Positions 10,755 through 23,334 are shown, counted from the first letter of the stretch. The stretch: DNA of 64,000 nucleotides from Orobanche coerulescens (GCA_033398695.1 CM065809.1:179294501-179358500), one strand, 5' to 3'. Notes: generated from the letters alone by a model not told the origin. Numbers and translations: made by a program.

Positions 10755-12340
10755 TTAGTTGAGCTCGGATAATCGATACATTCCGATGCTCCTCACATGT
10801 TTCTCAAATGTAGATTTCGGCAGAGACTTAGTGAACAAGTCTGCGATATTCTCATCGGAACTCACTTGTTTCACTTCGATATTCAGCAATTTCTGCTGCT
10901 GCTGATTATAGAAGAACTTCGGCGCAATATGCTTGGTATTGTCACCCTTTATGAAACCTAACTTCATCTGCTCAATGCATGCCGCATTGTCCTCAAAGAC
11001 GCAAGTAGGAGTTGCTGTAGTGGGATCTAATCCACACGTTCCTCGTATATGGTCTATGACTGACCGGAGCCAAATGCACTCCCTTACGGATTCGTGCAAT
11101 GCAATTATCTCTGCATGGTTCGAGGAAGTAGCAACTAGGGTCTGCTTGGTAGATCGCCAAGATATCGCCGTATTCCCAATGGTGAACACATAACCAGTTT
11201 GGGAACGTCCTTTATGCGGGTCAGAGAGATAACCGGCATCAAGAAATCCAACTAACGTGTCGTTAGGATTCTCTGCATAAGGGTAAGCTTGCTTGCATTA
11301 GCACTTCCAGTAGTCAAGCTACCATGCTTAGCCGCAATATCGTGAGGAAGATCGACTGTCGGTATGCATCGTCTTCACCTCAACAATTCCTTTCGGAATA
11401 TCACTCTCTTTTGCGTAGGGAAAGAACAATCCAAGGTCACCGGAGCCTTTCAAGTATCGAAAGATGTGTTTTACTCCATTCCAATGCCTTATCGTGGGAG
11501 CGGAGCTAAATCTCGCTAACAGATTCACAGAGAATGCGATGTCTGGACGAGTACATTGAGCCAGATACAACAACGCACCGATTGCGCTAAGGTACGGTGT
11601 TTCGCTCCAAGGACCTCTTCATCCTCCTCTTTAGGACGAAACGGATCCTTGTTCATTTCCGCACTTCACCAATCATGGGGTAGCAAGAGGATGTGCCTTG
11701 TCCATGCTAAATCGCCCGAGCATTTTGTGGACATAGGCGGTGATGAATGAGTATACCATCATCTCGATGTTCTAGCTCTAAGCCCAAGCGAATCGAGTCC
11801 TCCCGCATCTTTCATCTCGAATTCGGATTTAAGGTAGCGGGCCGTTTCATTGACCTCATCTATGGTACCGATGACATTCATGTCATCTACATAGACGGCT
11901 ACAATCACGAATCCGGCATCTGCTCTTTTCACGAATATGCATGGACAGATGTCACCGTTCTTGTATCCCTTCCCAATCAAGTATTCACTTAGGCGGTTGT
12001 ACCACATCCTTCCGGATTGTTTCAAGCCATAGAGTGAACGACGCAATTTCACAGACGCGCTCCGTGGTTTAGAGCTACTTGATTTGGGCCATGAAATCCC
12101 TTCGGGACTTTCATATAGATATCCGTATCTAGATCCCCATAAAGATACGCTGTAACCACATCCATAAGCCGCATGTTCGATTTTCTGACACTACCAAACC
12201 GACTAAGTAGCGGAAAGTGATGATGTCCATAACGGAGAATACGTCTCCTCGTAGTCAATGCCAGGCGCCGCGAGAAGCCTTGGGCAACTAGTCTCGCTTT
12301 GTAACGCATGACCTCATCCTTATCATTGCGTTTACGAACA
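10755..12340 (-). pseudogene. Copia RT and RNase H, frame-broken
   Basis: From the right, the pieces read as RT entry (RYKARLVAQGFSRR near 12300), palm (SLYGLKQSGRMWYNRL near 12030; active-site YVDDM near 11890), the [11 protein letters not shown] segment (11530-11560) and RNase H (SSNHAEIIALHESVREC near 11100; ENIADLFTKSLPKSTF near 10820). Each lies in a different frame because of small indels near 12050, 11760, 11600 and 11200. The active-site YVDD is still present. Not functional as it stands. Confidence 0.92.
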
Positions 12341-12876
12341 AAGACCCATTTATGTCCAATGGTTTAACGCCCACGGGTATTGGCTCGATACGCCAAATAC
12401 CTCACGTTTAGCCATTGAGTCTAGTTCACCGCATTGCATCTTTCCATTTCGCCAATCGGCTCGTTGTTGACACTCGGCAACCGGCGCGGCCAGCGTCGTC
12501 GTCTTCAATAATTTCTTGAGCGACGGAGTAGGCAAAAGCATCGTCGACTAGCGTGGGCGACTGTCAATAGTATGCGTATTCACTCGTACATTGCATCGAG
12601 ATTTCTTTATTTTCGACATCAACAAAGTTTCCGACGTCGATTGTTCCATTGTTGATTCGAGGACATATCCGTAGTCGAGATAATCTCGTGTGACGGAGTC
12701 ACCGTGTCGATGATGAGAGGATTTTGTGCCTCCGTTCCTCTTCTCTTTCGAGGTTCGGTATCCTTTCTACCCACCGGCCTCCCCCTCTTTCGAGCGGGGA
12801 TAAGAGCGGCCAGCGGTAGTCCCACCACTAAGGTTGACGCCGGTGGCATCATTCCTTTGGGCGGCCGAACCTTGCC

Positions 12877-14100
12877 CTATAATCGACTTCCAACCTTGCG
12901 GGAACATTCGCGGCGGGAATGGTAGATCTTGTCACTTTCGCAGACGGTAAAGCCGCCGGGCATCGAATCCGCAACTTTCAAGGCGAGAATACGTTGCACT
13001 TCTAGCTCGGATTGAGGCATGCGGGGATCTTGATGAGGCAAGGAGGAGCACACCGCACAATTTCTGGCGTTCAATGGAATCGTTCGATTCCTCTCTCCCC
13101 TAACGACGGAAGTTTGTCTCATCAAAGTGACAATCGCAAATCTTGCGGTGAGCAGATCTCCTGTCAAAGGTTCCAAATAGCGGATAATTTTAGGCGATTC
13201 ATAGCCAACATATATACCTAATCGTCTTTGCGGACCCATTTTAGTACGCTGTGGAGGCGTAATTGGCACATATACCGCACAACCAAAAATGCGTAAGTGT
13301 GAAATATCGTGCTCATATCCGATTTACCAACCGATACGCACTAAACGGTTGATTGGCGGTGGGTCTAAAGCGAATAAGTATAGCCGCATGCAAAATTGCA
13401 TAACCCCATGCGTAAATCGGCAAGTTGGTGCGCAATACCAATGCTCGGGCGATAAGTCAGAATCGCTTAATCATAGCCTCGGCAAGGCCATTCTGCGAAT
13501 GAACGTGGGGACGGATGTTCAACATCAATCCCAATCGACATGCAATAGTCGTCAAAAGACTTTGACGTAAACTCTCCAAAGATTGTCCAATCTTAATGAC
13601 GAGATTGGGAAGTCGGGGTGGTTAGCCCAGTAACTTGATAATTTGTGCTAGGAGTTTAGCAAATGCGGCGTTTCTTGTGGATAGCAGAGCGACGTGTGAC
13701 CATCGCGTCGATGCATCAACCGTAACCATAAAATATCTAAATGGTCCGCACTGGTTGAATAGGTCCACATATGTCCCCTTGAATTCTTTGTAAGAAGCGA
13801 ATATTTTGTGTTGAGTCTTTAGCAAAGGACGGAGAGGGTATCAACTTTGCTAGTGAACAGGCTTTACAAAACGATTTATGGGCATTAGAAATTGCCACGG
13901 AAGCCTCGGGATTTACGAGAGATGCACCGTCAACCTTATTAGGGCGTGCGATCTTTAGTCCCGTTGATACGGTATCAAGCTCACTCACATCAATGCCGAT
14001 ATCGAGTGGTGCTTCCAATCGTTTTCTGGACTTGAAAACGGATGACCATGTGAGTTTTTCAAAATGCGAATCATCATGTCGCGTCCAGGGTGACCGAGTC
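12877..14100 (-). pseudogene. Copia integrase, frame-broken
   Basis: The right part holds the GAG-pre-integrase and zinc-binding end (HKSFCKACSLAKLIPSPSF near 13870) followed by QGDICGPIQP (near 13760). After a frame change comes the catalytic core start FRYFMVTVDASTRWSHVAL (near 13720). The left part (12877-13269) is the C-terminal portion, with PITPPQRTKMGPQRRLG and YVGYESPKIIRYLEPLTGDL. The middle of the core (13270-13620) is hard to follow because of indels. Function would have been insertion of the cDNA into the host chromosome. Confidence 0.85.
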
Positions 14101-14321
14101 GGTCATGCCATAGTTGGTATGCTTCGGAATCACACATTTCGTGACTCACAAAGATAGGATTCAATAACCCTTATTGTAGTCTGGTATAAACCACTACTTA
14201 GACTCATAAGTTACTCGAGAACGCGGCGTCTTCCGCATTCCGCCGCAGTAACACACAAAAATTTGCTCCATTCTCACAATGTGTATCAAGGTGATAACCG
14301 TTGGCACGGATGTCCTAAAAC

Positions 14322-14552
14322 TTAGCAAGGTTCGGTTTGCTCTTGGGGCATAGAGAGCATTTGTGACATTAATATGCGTACTGCTAGGTAGCAAGAAATG
14401 AGCAGTCCCCTCCCTTGAATTACTTGGGAGGAACCAATCATTGTTGTCACTGAGGATATGTATGGCACAATATCCTTGAATAATTGCCTATTCCGAAGAA
14501 TAGTGTGGGTTGTTCCACTATCAGAAAGGCACTCAATTTCGCCACGAGACAT
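14322..14552 (-). pseudogene. Copia aspartic protease fragment
   Basis: The frame carries the DSG active-site motif in CLSDSGTTHTILRN, the usual context of copia proteases, followed by a GSSQVIQGRG segment. It opens the pol part of the element and is separated from the gag frame by a non-coding spacer (14553-15381). About 76 codons remain open before the frame breaks. Confidence 0.85.
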
Positions 14553-15381
14553 CTACAATAAGACATGAAAATCAATTAGTCTTATGTTTAGAGACATAGC
14601 GAAAACTCATTTACATCGAGTTTGGGGAAATTCGACCAAGTTGGTTAGGATCAAAGTTAGCACAATCACGGAAATAATTTCCGCGCAGCTTGACCTTTGT
14701 TCACTAAAACAGCAATAACTTCTTCGTTAAGAAGGCTATGGACGAACGGTCAGTTGTTCTGGAAACTAGACTTCCGTATCTTTCTATCCATAGGTCGTGC
14801 ACTTTCTGGATCATTAAACTCAGATCTCAGTGCTCGTTTTAATTTGCTATTTTGGTATTTCCCTATTGTTGAGTGAAAGAGCAAGGTTTAAACCTTTTTC
14901 AAAGGCATTATTTTTGATACAATACTATGGAAATATGGCCATAGGAGCGTTTAGATACTTTAAAACGCGTCTTGGTTTACGATTTATATCTCTACTAATG
15001 ATCCTTTCGGTAACTCCAACTTGGTAGACTTGCGGAGAAAGTAGGAATGTCAGTCTGACTAAGGCTGTTTAAAAACCACTGATTCCGTTTGAACTCTCAA
15101 AGCATAAACAAATACCAAGGAGGATGCGCCTAGTCTTGATCAAAAGTTTTGATGAAATCCTACCAATGTATCAAATTTTTATTTTAACCAAGCAATTCGT
15201 TGCTAGCAATTATTTTTGTGATAAACCAAACATGCTTTCGAGGAAAAATAAAATTCATCTTTGCACAATCACAAAGAATTAAAAGAATTTTATTCATCAT
15301 AGCCAACTTTATTACATTCATGAAAATCCAAAGTAGTTCTCGGAAACTAGAAACAAGACAAAACATAACCAAAGCGTAAAA
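14553..15381 (-). other. Non-coding spacer between gag and pol of the copia element
   Basis: No coding sequence is seen in about 830 bases between the gag stop and the protease. Because gag ends in its own stop codon, pol would need a separate mRNA, splicing or reinitiation. I see no embedded foreign element here, so the spacer may be native to the family. Confidence 0.55.
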
Positions 15382-16442
15382 CTAGTCAAAGTCGGCAACA
15401 TCCATATGTTGGTCTTTGTCGCAATGGTGAGAGGAGGGATCTCGATCACGGATCTCAATATGGTTCACCTCCGTATTCTCATTGTCAACTTCCATGTAAT
15501 TCGACTCTTGAGCCAAATATTGTTTATAGTGCTTGTAGTAAGCTTGGATGTTCTTTGGCGCTTTGCAATTGCGGTAAGTATGCTTCTTCGATCCGCAAGT
15601 ATAGCATTCCGCCTTCCCTTGGAGTGGTTCCATTACGGCGGCGGAGGCGGCCCACGTGGTTGGGTTCCACTAGGTCCGTGGCCGAGCCACCTTGCCTCTT
15701 CCACACGTTGGAACGACGACCTCGTCTTTTCCCTTGCTTGCTCGAGTCATGCATCCGTGGTGCTTGCAAAAACCGAGTAGCGTTGCCTTTTCTATTTTGT
15801 CGTGGTGCTTTCTGTGGGTAGCCCGATTTACTTAGAATCGGCTTCGTACCGGGCGCGCATTGCTATTGAGAATAATCTCATGGTGCCTTTCTTTTTCGCG
15901 AGGTGGGAGATAAGGTCACTAAAGTTCTTAATTCTCCCTTCCTCATAGGCAACACGCGGTGATGAGCAATTACACTTGCTCCCACGGGAAACGTGTTAAG
16001 AGTCTTCTCGATCAAATCTTGATCGACTTCTTGACACCACAAAACCAAGATCGGCCGAAGATCGAGGACACTTGATTATAGGCTTCCACATTCGCATAAT
16101 CCAAAATCGGATTTGCTCCCACCGAAGTTGCAATTCGGTGAACCGCTGATCATGCAAATTATTAAATCGTTGTAAGAGTTTGTCCCATAGTTCTAAATGG
16201 GTTTGTAAGATCATATAAAACTTTTTCAACAACGGATGTATATGTCTACGCAAGTACATCAGTGCATTAGCCTTGGTTTCCTCGCTCGGTTCTTGAGCGT
16301 TAGGCTCGTTAGAGGGAAAGATGGTGGTAGTAAATCTCTTACCGACGAACGTCAAGCGAACGTCTGAGACCCACCTATGGTACTCCTTACCAGCATGGTC
16401 AAGGATGTCGAACTCCGGATGAACATTGGAGCTTTGTGCCAT
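15382..16442 (-). pseudogene. Copia gag with CCHC zinc knuckle, frame-broken
   Basis: Gag forms the virus-like particle and binds genomic RNA. The start codon is at 16442 (MAQSSNVHPEFDILDHAGKE). The N-terminal frame stays open to about 15996. After decayed sequence the C-terminal part (15382-15633) has one zinc knuckle, CYTCGSKKHTYRNC (CX2CX4HX4C), and ends ...MDVADFD at a stop. Between them (15640-15995) the frame shifts repeatedly. Confidence 0.88.
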
Positions 16443-17605
16443 CTACAAGATATAAACAAGAGGAAGTTAGTCTTGTTGGATTTTCAGTGACAATGTAAAC
16501 GGTCACAATCGATGCTTTTAAAAGCGTGTAACATAACCGTTACTCGATTTACTTACCTTAATTGTTGTTTAATAAAGTCGACAAAAACGGCGATATCGGA
16601 TCGCACCGGATACGTGGTGTATGCAAACAACCACAAGTATCGACTTTTCAACAATTCGTGACTCCTCCAGACCGTCACACGCTTTTCTTCGACACGCAGA
16701 GATACCGACTTCTCTCGCGGTCTCATCCACCGCAAAGTAGCGTGGGAGATAAAGAACCCAAAACCCGTGTCCCCAAAAGAAAATTCCCAAAAAGGAGAGA
16801 ATTGAAAAGGGACGAGTCGGATAGTTACCTCGATTATAAAATTAGGTATGTCTGTGTCTGTCTTGTGCTTCGATCTAGGTTGGTACTCGATGCGACGACG
16901 TGAAACCGGAGGCGCAATTTTGACGGCTTAGAAGATAAGTTGATGTTCGGGTTTTGGTCCGAGAGTCGGGCCCAGGTCGGACTAAGCTGGGTCGGGCACA
17001 GTCGGCGGCGGTCAGCGGTGATCGGCGGCGGTGATCGGCGCGGCGGCAGTCTTGGCGGCCAGTTGGTGGCGTGATCCGCGGCTCTGGGCCGGTGGCGGTC
17101 CGGCGACGGAGGCGGTCCGGTGGCGGTGGTCCGGCTGCGGAGGTGCTGGACGTCCGGTGGCGGGCTTGTGGAGCTTGGCGGCCAGGCTTGACGGCGTTCA
17201 GCGGAATCAAGCGGCGAGCAAGGCAGTGCGGTGAGGTCGGCGGAGCTTCTGGGTCAGCGAGCAAGGCGGCGGAGCAATGGCGTCAGGCTTGGGTCCGGCG
17301 GCGGAGCAAGGCGCGGAGCGAGGCGGCGGGCTTGGCGTCAGGCTCCAGGGTCGCGGCGGAGCAAGGCGGCGGAGCAGGCGGCGGAGCGTGGAGCAAGGCG
17401 GCGGAGCAGGAGCGCGGAGCTTGGCGGCGCGGCAGCTTCGGGAGTCCGGCGGAGCCCAGCGGCTGAGTCTTGCCGAGCGGCGCGGCGCTGGAGCAGCGGC
17501 GGCGAGTGAGTGTGGTGGCGGCGATGTGGGCAGCGGGCGGCGATGGGCCAGGCTAGATGATGCTCGCCGATTTTTTTTTCTTTCGTTCGAGCTACGTCGA
17601 TAACG
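16443..17605 (-). repeat. 5' leader of the copia element with GC-rich minisatellite
   Basis: The leader between the 5' LTR and gag is unusually GC-rich at 16950-17560. It is dominated by repeats of GGCGGAGCAAGGC and CGGCGGTGATCGG-type words (plus-strand sense). Long open frames in all phases are caused by composition, not by genes. Such leaders can carry packaging or translation signals; here that is inference. Confidence 0.75.
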
Positions 17606-17834
17606 TGTTTGAGGAGAAAAGTAAAGACTGATCAATCAGATTGATAACAATGAATAGAGGGGCCTTTATATAGGCATTACAAAGAGAGTCTTTCCATACA
17701 TAGGATTCCTAGTTAAGGTAAGACATCTAACAGTATCCAACTACTTATGGAAGAGTGTAGAACCTACCATAACTCTTATCCCCCTACAACTAGTATTAGG
17801 TAAGACACCAATACGGGAAGGATTTCCCGGAACA
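17606..17834 (-). repeat. 5' LTR of the 10319-17834 copia element
   Basis: This is the partner of 10319-10549, with the same termini (TG...CA in plus-strand view) and nearly the same sequence. The main differences are a short stretch after AAAGTAAAGAC and a few substitutions. It is followed on the right by the target duplication AAAAC (17835-17839). Confidence 0.93.
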
Positions 17835-18075
17835 AAAACAACGAATAAGACTTTTTAAATGGAATATACTGAATAATAAGGTAATTAGAAACCCACCAAA
17901 AAAAGTTTCCAGTGTAATTAGATAAAAGCATCTCAATGCTTCCATATTAGTTTATTGCTAAAGAATTAGTAGTATCTAATAACGTTTCGCCTCAACCAGA
18001 GCTCATATAGGACCATGTGGAATGTGTCGTACTTCACAGGGGGTGTATTCCACTGGAAATGTCTCTGCACCTGAT

Positions 18076-18228
<153 letters not shown>

Positions 18229-19779
18229 TTGATAATTAACAAAGGATTCAATTACATATTTTCCAAGTAGAGCTAATTTTTGCTATTATTACTATAACTA
18301 CAAATATTGATATTAATCCATTTAGGGTTCTTTACATATTTATACAATATTAATAAATTAATTACACAAATCTGACATAAAAGGAAATAATAACAAAACC
18401 GACGTATTAGATACTTGCAATTGGTAGTTTGTTTACTGAAATATTGCATTTGGATACCAGTTATTTGAATATCCAATGTCCAGCATCTAATGAAGTGAAA
18501 ATATAGTTGGATACTTACCGTTAGTAGTTTGATTATCTAAATATTATATTTGAATACCAACACAAATCGTTATTCTTGTAATTATTTTAATTTTGTTTGA
18601 TTTTTGTAACTCTTTCATAAAATGTATTATAATGTCCATTTACCTTGAGTAGATTGTCATGCAACATTCTGTAATCTGCACCAGCTGCTTTAGCCTTCAA
18701 AATGTGTTTGAGGTCGTGCACATTACTCTCATTCAGTATTACGGAAAATTTTCGCCAATCAAGAATGTCGTTGAATGGCAAATCAAAATAGTCAGCCAAG
18801 ATTACTGCCGAAACAAAAAAAAAGTGATTCTCAGCTTCTACGCAAAAAAAAAAAAAAAAACGCTAAGGATGTGTTTGCAATGCCTACCAAAAAAAAATTA
18901 TTCGAAAAGTTGAGAATCGACTTTTTCTTTTCTTTGGGTCGGGAGTGAAGAATTAGTTAGTTACTATACCAGGCACACATCCATAATGAATAGCCATAGT
19001 GATGCGATTGGTGGTGAGTCTTGATCCAACAGGGCAGATACAAAACTTAGCACTGTAGAATTTCCTCATTCTACTGTAATAAGCTGTTGAGTTCTGGATG
19101 TCAAGTTCTTCATCTCCCTCCCAAAGGTTCACCAGCTGCTTCCTTGTGTGGGAACTGCTAATGCCTGCCCAGTAACCAAGTATTGTCCTGTGCCCAAAAT
19201 ATACAATGTACAACTCCATCAAGTCATACAGTAAGGTTGATTGCCGCATCACCAAATTCCCCGTCCGAAAATATTGACAGGCTCATTAAAATTTTCGATT
19301 TTCATCCACCAAATGAATGAAATCAACGGATCCCGTTTTTAAACCACATCCCGATCAGACGGGTATCGATCCGTAAGACGGCCCTAAAATTAATATATAC
19401 ACAATAACAGAAGTAGTAAAATTCATATACCTCTTGTGCATGTCATTTCTTGGTTTAGTGAATGGCTGCATTACCAGAGGAAGTGAAACATCTTTATGTG
19501 GGATAAAACCAGCAGTAGCATAACTAGGCGAACACACAACCCTGTTGAGTTGCTCCACACATCGATATCATGGCAGGTTAAGAAAAAATGATCCGCTCCC
19601 AATGTTCTGTTCCAGTAAGGATACCTCTGGATTAAGCCCCCAACATACTTCCCAACAATTGATGCTATTTCCTTGTACGATGATACCTTAAAAAAAAAAA
19701 AAAAAAGGAAACAAACATTAAGTATAGCGACGACCGTAATATTACTCGAGCACGTGCAACGACATATAGTCGTAAAAAA

Positions 19780-20000
19780 ATTTTCCTTTTTTTTGTAACG
19801 AGACACGTCGTTGGCTCGTTGCTTAAAGTCTAAGCGTTCGGTCGGAACATTGAATGCCACATCGCCGACGTTTATAAATGTTGCAATACACGTGGCGTCT
19901 GCTCGCAGCCACGTGTTCTAATTATTAGCGTCGGCCTCTCTAGTCGTCGCTAATAATAACTCGTCATTTGCAAAATATATTCCCGACGACTGGATGTTGC
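19780..20000. repeat. Possible MITE-like segment in GT47 intron 2
   Basis: This part of intron 2 contains TTAGCGTCGG and CGTCGCTAATAATAA in near-inverted arrangement, plus repeated ACGTGGCGTC and CCACGTG words. Such words resemble ends of small DNA transposons, but no complete terminal inverted repeats or target duplication were established. Confidence 0.35.
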
Positions 20001-20409
20001 CGCTAATAATCCTGGAATTAATGCATATATAAATTCTCCCCCCACCTCCCCACCCCCACTTTTCTTCCTAACACCGGCGGTCCGGCGACCTAGTCTCTCT
20101 CTCTCTTTCTCTTTCTCTCTCTCACACACACATTCCGGCCGCCACCTTTCAAGGCGGCTGCAGCGGCATAGTTTATAATAATGATAATTACTTTAAAGTA
20201 TAGCCAAGAAATTAATTAATCCATACTTCAGAAGTTCCAAATATAAACACACCAACAAAAAACATAATTAAGTCAATAAAAGAAGATAAGAAGTAAGGGT
20301 ATATAATACGAAAATATCATTGTTATTAGATCTCAACAAAATCTCAAACAGTTACATCAACATAAATTTCATAAAAACGACAACATATACGGTATACGAC
20401 CGAACGGCA

Positions 20410-20628
20410 CTAATAAGTACGAGTCCTGGAGCCATGGGTAAGGCAAAGGAGAATGACAGCCAAGAAGACAGGGATAATGCAGAGCATAGAACAAGACGGC
20501 GGTTGAAGCGGGCCGGGCCCCATCCCTAGAGGTAGAAAGACCATAAGCATCACTGCGCAAAGCATTGCCGCCCACGATGCGGGCCCCCATCCGCCGTACT
20601 CCACCTCCACCCGATGAATCGAAACCAT
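20410..20628 (-). CDS. Possible nested small membrane protein (72 residues) in GT47 intron 2
   Basis: I do not recognise this family. The frame starts MVSIHRVEVEYGGWGPASW and has two hydrophobic stretches (about residues 17-36 and 48-64) separated by a Pro/Gly-rich turn (GMGPGPLQPP), ending SRTRTY then TAG. It lies on the same strand as the host GT47 gene inside its second intron. A TATA-rich sequence (TATATATTTATATATA, minus strand, about 20743-20762) sits about 120 bases upstream, with an AC-rich leader between. The two-helix plan loosely resembles small plant DUF3339-type proteins, but I cannot claim homology. It could be a real nested gene or a chance frame. Confidence 0.45.
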   Translation of the reverse strand: MVSIHRVEVEYGGWGPASWAAMLCAVMLMVFLPLGMGPGPLQPPSCSMLCIIPVFLAVILLCLTHGSRTRTY

Positions 20629-21910
20629 CTCGATCGCCCGAGAATTAGTATAGATGCAGACACACAACACACACTGTATGTGAGATATCAGATATGTGAT
20701 CGTGTGTGTATTTGTTCTTGAGTGTTTTTCTCCCAAACAGATTAATATATATAAATATATATACATACATACATATATATATATATATGTAGATTTTGCA
20801 TGGTGCCTTTTCACAATGGACACAACTTTTGATTTTGTTTTAGCGGTTCTCTTTAACTAATTTCCTTTTTTTCCATATATTATATATATGTATATATATA
20901 TAATGAGAATTGAAAAAAAAATGGGTATCTCGGTTTATGTGAAAAAATAAAATAAAAAAGCATAAGAAAAGTAGAAAATGAGATTACAAATATATATTGC
21001 CCTTTTCTATTGCTTTTTATTTTTGTGATTAAAAAAAAGTAAATGCTTTAAAAGGAGTGGTAATGTAAATATAGAAAATGACTAAAATATTTTATAAAAA
21101 TGTATGGGAAATTAAATTATAATTTTTTTTCTATATATTATGTTCGGTCAACCAAAAACAAAAAAACACCCACACCTAGAGACCCATCTTTTACTTTACA
21201 ACGTTTTGGATTCAATCAATATTATTCGGTTTTTGGGCTGATATAACACAATATATACATACCCAGATTTTTTAAAAATAAAAAATAAAATTAAAAAATA
21301 AAAAAAACTTTTAAATGACGTATATATGCATATTAATCAAAGGACAAGAAATTGACGAATAATATTATACATATATAAAGAGAGTAAAAAAAGAGACCTT
21401 ATGGTGCAATTTATGGCAAGAAATGGGAATGAAGAACAAATGGGGAAGCTGGGTAGAGTCGTGAGTTACAAAACCGCTTTCTCTGATATTCTTGAAGAAA
21501 AAACCCTCACTCGCGTACTTGCCAGAAATCGTGTTGGTAATCTGATGACGATCATCATCATCATCTTCATCTTCTGGGTACACATATACCTTGAATTTCC
21601 TCTCCATTTCAGCGTAATCCATCCCAAAAACCTTGGCAGAATGATACACATCGCCGGATAACTTGTCAGACTCCCCAATCTGTCAGAAAATTAATCACAA
21701 TTCTTTTTTAAGGAAATAAAAAATGGAGAGAGAGAAACAGAGAGAGAGAGAGAGTGAAAGATTTAAGAAATAAAGTACTCAAACTACCCAGTAGTAAAGA
21801 TGTGAACTCGTGGAAATAAGGACAGTTGCGACCATGGAAAAGATGATTAAACCGAAGAAAACCCAGCTAAGAGTCGGGAATCGGGATATACGGAAAAGAG
21901 CAATCGCCAT

Positions 21911-21938
21911 TAATTGATGAATATGAAAACTGGTAGGC

Positions 21939-21989
<51 letters not shown>

Positions 21990-22100
21990 CCCTCTCTCTA
22001 TCTAGATCTGATTAATTTTTTGGAAAGGTGTGTGTGGGTGGGTGGGTGTGGGGAGGGGGGGGGGGGGGGGGAAGGAAAACTGTAGACGCCCAAGAACAGC
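21911..22100 (-). promoter_or_regulatory. 5' leader and proximal promoter of the GT47 gene
   Basis: Directly upstream of the GT47 start codon there is a CT microsatellite (about 21943-21986), seen as GA on the gene strand, typical of plant 5' leaders. Further up there is a G-rich tract (GGGTGGGTGGGTG near 22037 and a run of about 18 G at 22052-22070). The G tract could form a quadruplex on the plus strand. No clear TATA box was assigned. Confidence 0.45.
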
Positions 22101-23334
22101 TTGTTGGCGGTAAAGTTTGTTCAAAGACCAGCCGGCGCGCGTGGGTGGGTGGGGCGAACATGTGCGGTAAGCTGTTGAGTTGTTGCTACTGGAAAAAAAT
22201 GCGACTTTGCTTCTTCAAACATTTTGTGCATGTTCCCATTTTTAACGACGAAAATTACAAGCAGCAGAGATTTTGTTTTTGGTAAATTATGTCTATTTGA
22301 ATGTCTTTTTATCGACTTTGGCATAAATTATTTTGTTCAACCGAATATTTTAAATTTAATTCCATTGCAATTTAAATTCTTTAACTAGTACTGTAATTTA
22401 AATGATAAAAACAAATATTATTTTAATTTGAGTGTCTTTAAAAAATTAAGCGAAGAAGAAAGAAATATAGTGGTCAATACTTCATGAACTAAAGAAATAT
22501 ACATGTACAATTATTTTTATGACTTGATCGTTACGATGAATTAGTTACAGAAACTTTCAACCCGTTAAAACCCTTGGCCGCGGTAACTTTTTCATTTGGT
22601 TGCTTGTCACCTCCTCATAAAAATCCGTAGATGCCTCACAACTCACAAGGTGCTCTCAAGGTGCTTATCACCTTTCAATCAAGAACCAGGGATATCGCAC
22701 AACGCAACTTTCAAAAATCTCGTTCAAGAAAGTACCCATACTCAAACCCTAATGACAAGAGTGTTTGTTTTCTCCAACTTCTAAAAGCTTCTTGTGACCT
22801 TAATCTTATGATCTTAACTCTTCATGATGCTTAGAGTGTAGAGTATATTGTTTTTGCTTACTTTGTTCGCTTGTAAGTGTTAATCGCATCGTAGTTCTGC
22901 TCATGAGTTCTTTAGATATTTATGGTACGTTCTTTGAGCTCTTCATAGTCGTCCCATCTTTTGAACAAATTGTAGAGTGACTTCTTTGTTTAACATTTTA
23001 TCTCTTTGCACGGCTTTGTAGCTTTCTTCAAATCTGCCCGTTTGAAGATATCAAGTTGTCTGCGCCGTTTTTTTTTATTTCTCTAATGAGGAATGTCTTC
23101 TGGGCGTGCATATCGAGGAATGTTTTATTCCTCAACTTGCGGGAATCGTTCAGCTCGTTTCCTTTATTTTATTCACGTCTGCATGTGATTTGCCGTCTTT
23201 GTTGACTTCTCAACGTTTGCCGACGTGGACATAGCTGATTGACACTTGTAAAATTTTGTCTAAGTATCAAGTGTTCCTTGTTGTCCATACATGACTCACT
23301 TGAATTGTCTTGGTCATACTCTGCTTGTATTTTG

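Larger units (their letters stand above)
10319..17834 (-). mobile_element. Complete but degenerate Ty1/copia element, TSD AAAAC
   Basis: Two short LTRs (10319-10549 and 17606-17834, about 230 bases) in direct orientation flank a 7.1 kb interior read on the minus strand. A perfect 5-base target duplication AAAAC is present (10314-10318 and 17835-17839). Order on the minus strand is GC-rich leader, gag, an 830-base non-coding spacer, protease, integrase, RT and RNase H. All coding parts carry frameshifts or stops, so it is non-autonomous now. The insertion lies about 130 bases beyond the stop codon of the GT47 gene, probably in its 3' flank or UTR. Lineage not certain. Confidence 0.93.

Noticed and set aside
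17031..17635. Overlapping open frames of 67-142 codons on both strands
   Set aside because: Caused by GC-rich minisatellite DNA in the leader of the copia element; no domain and all frames open at once.
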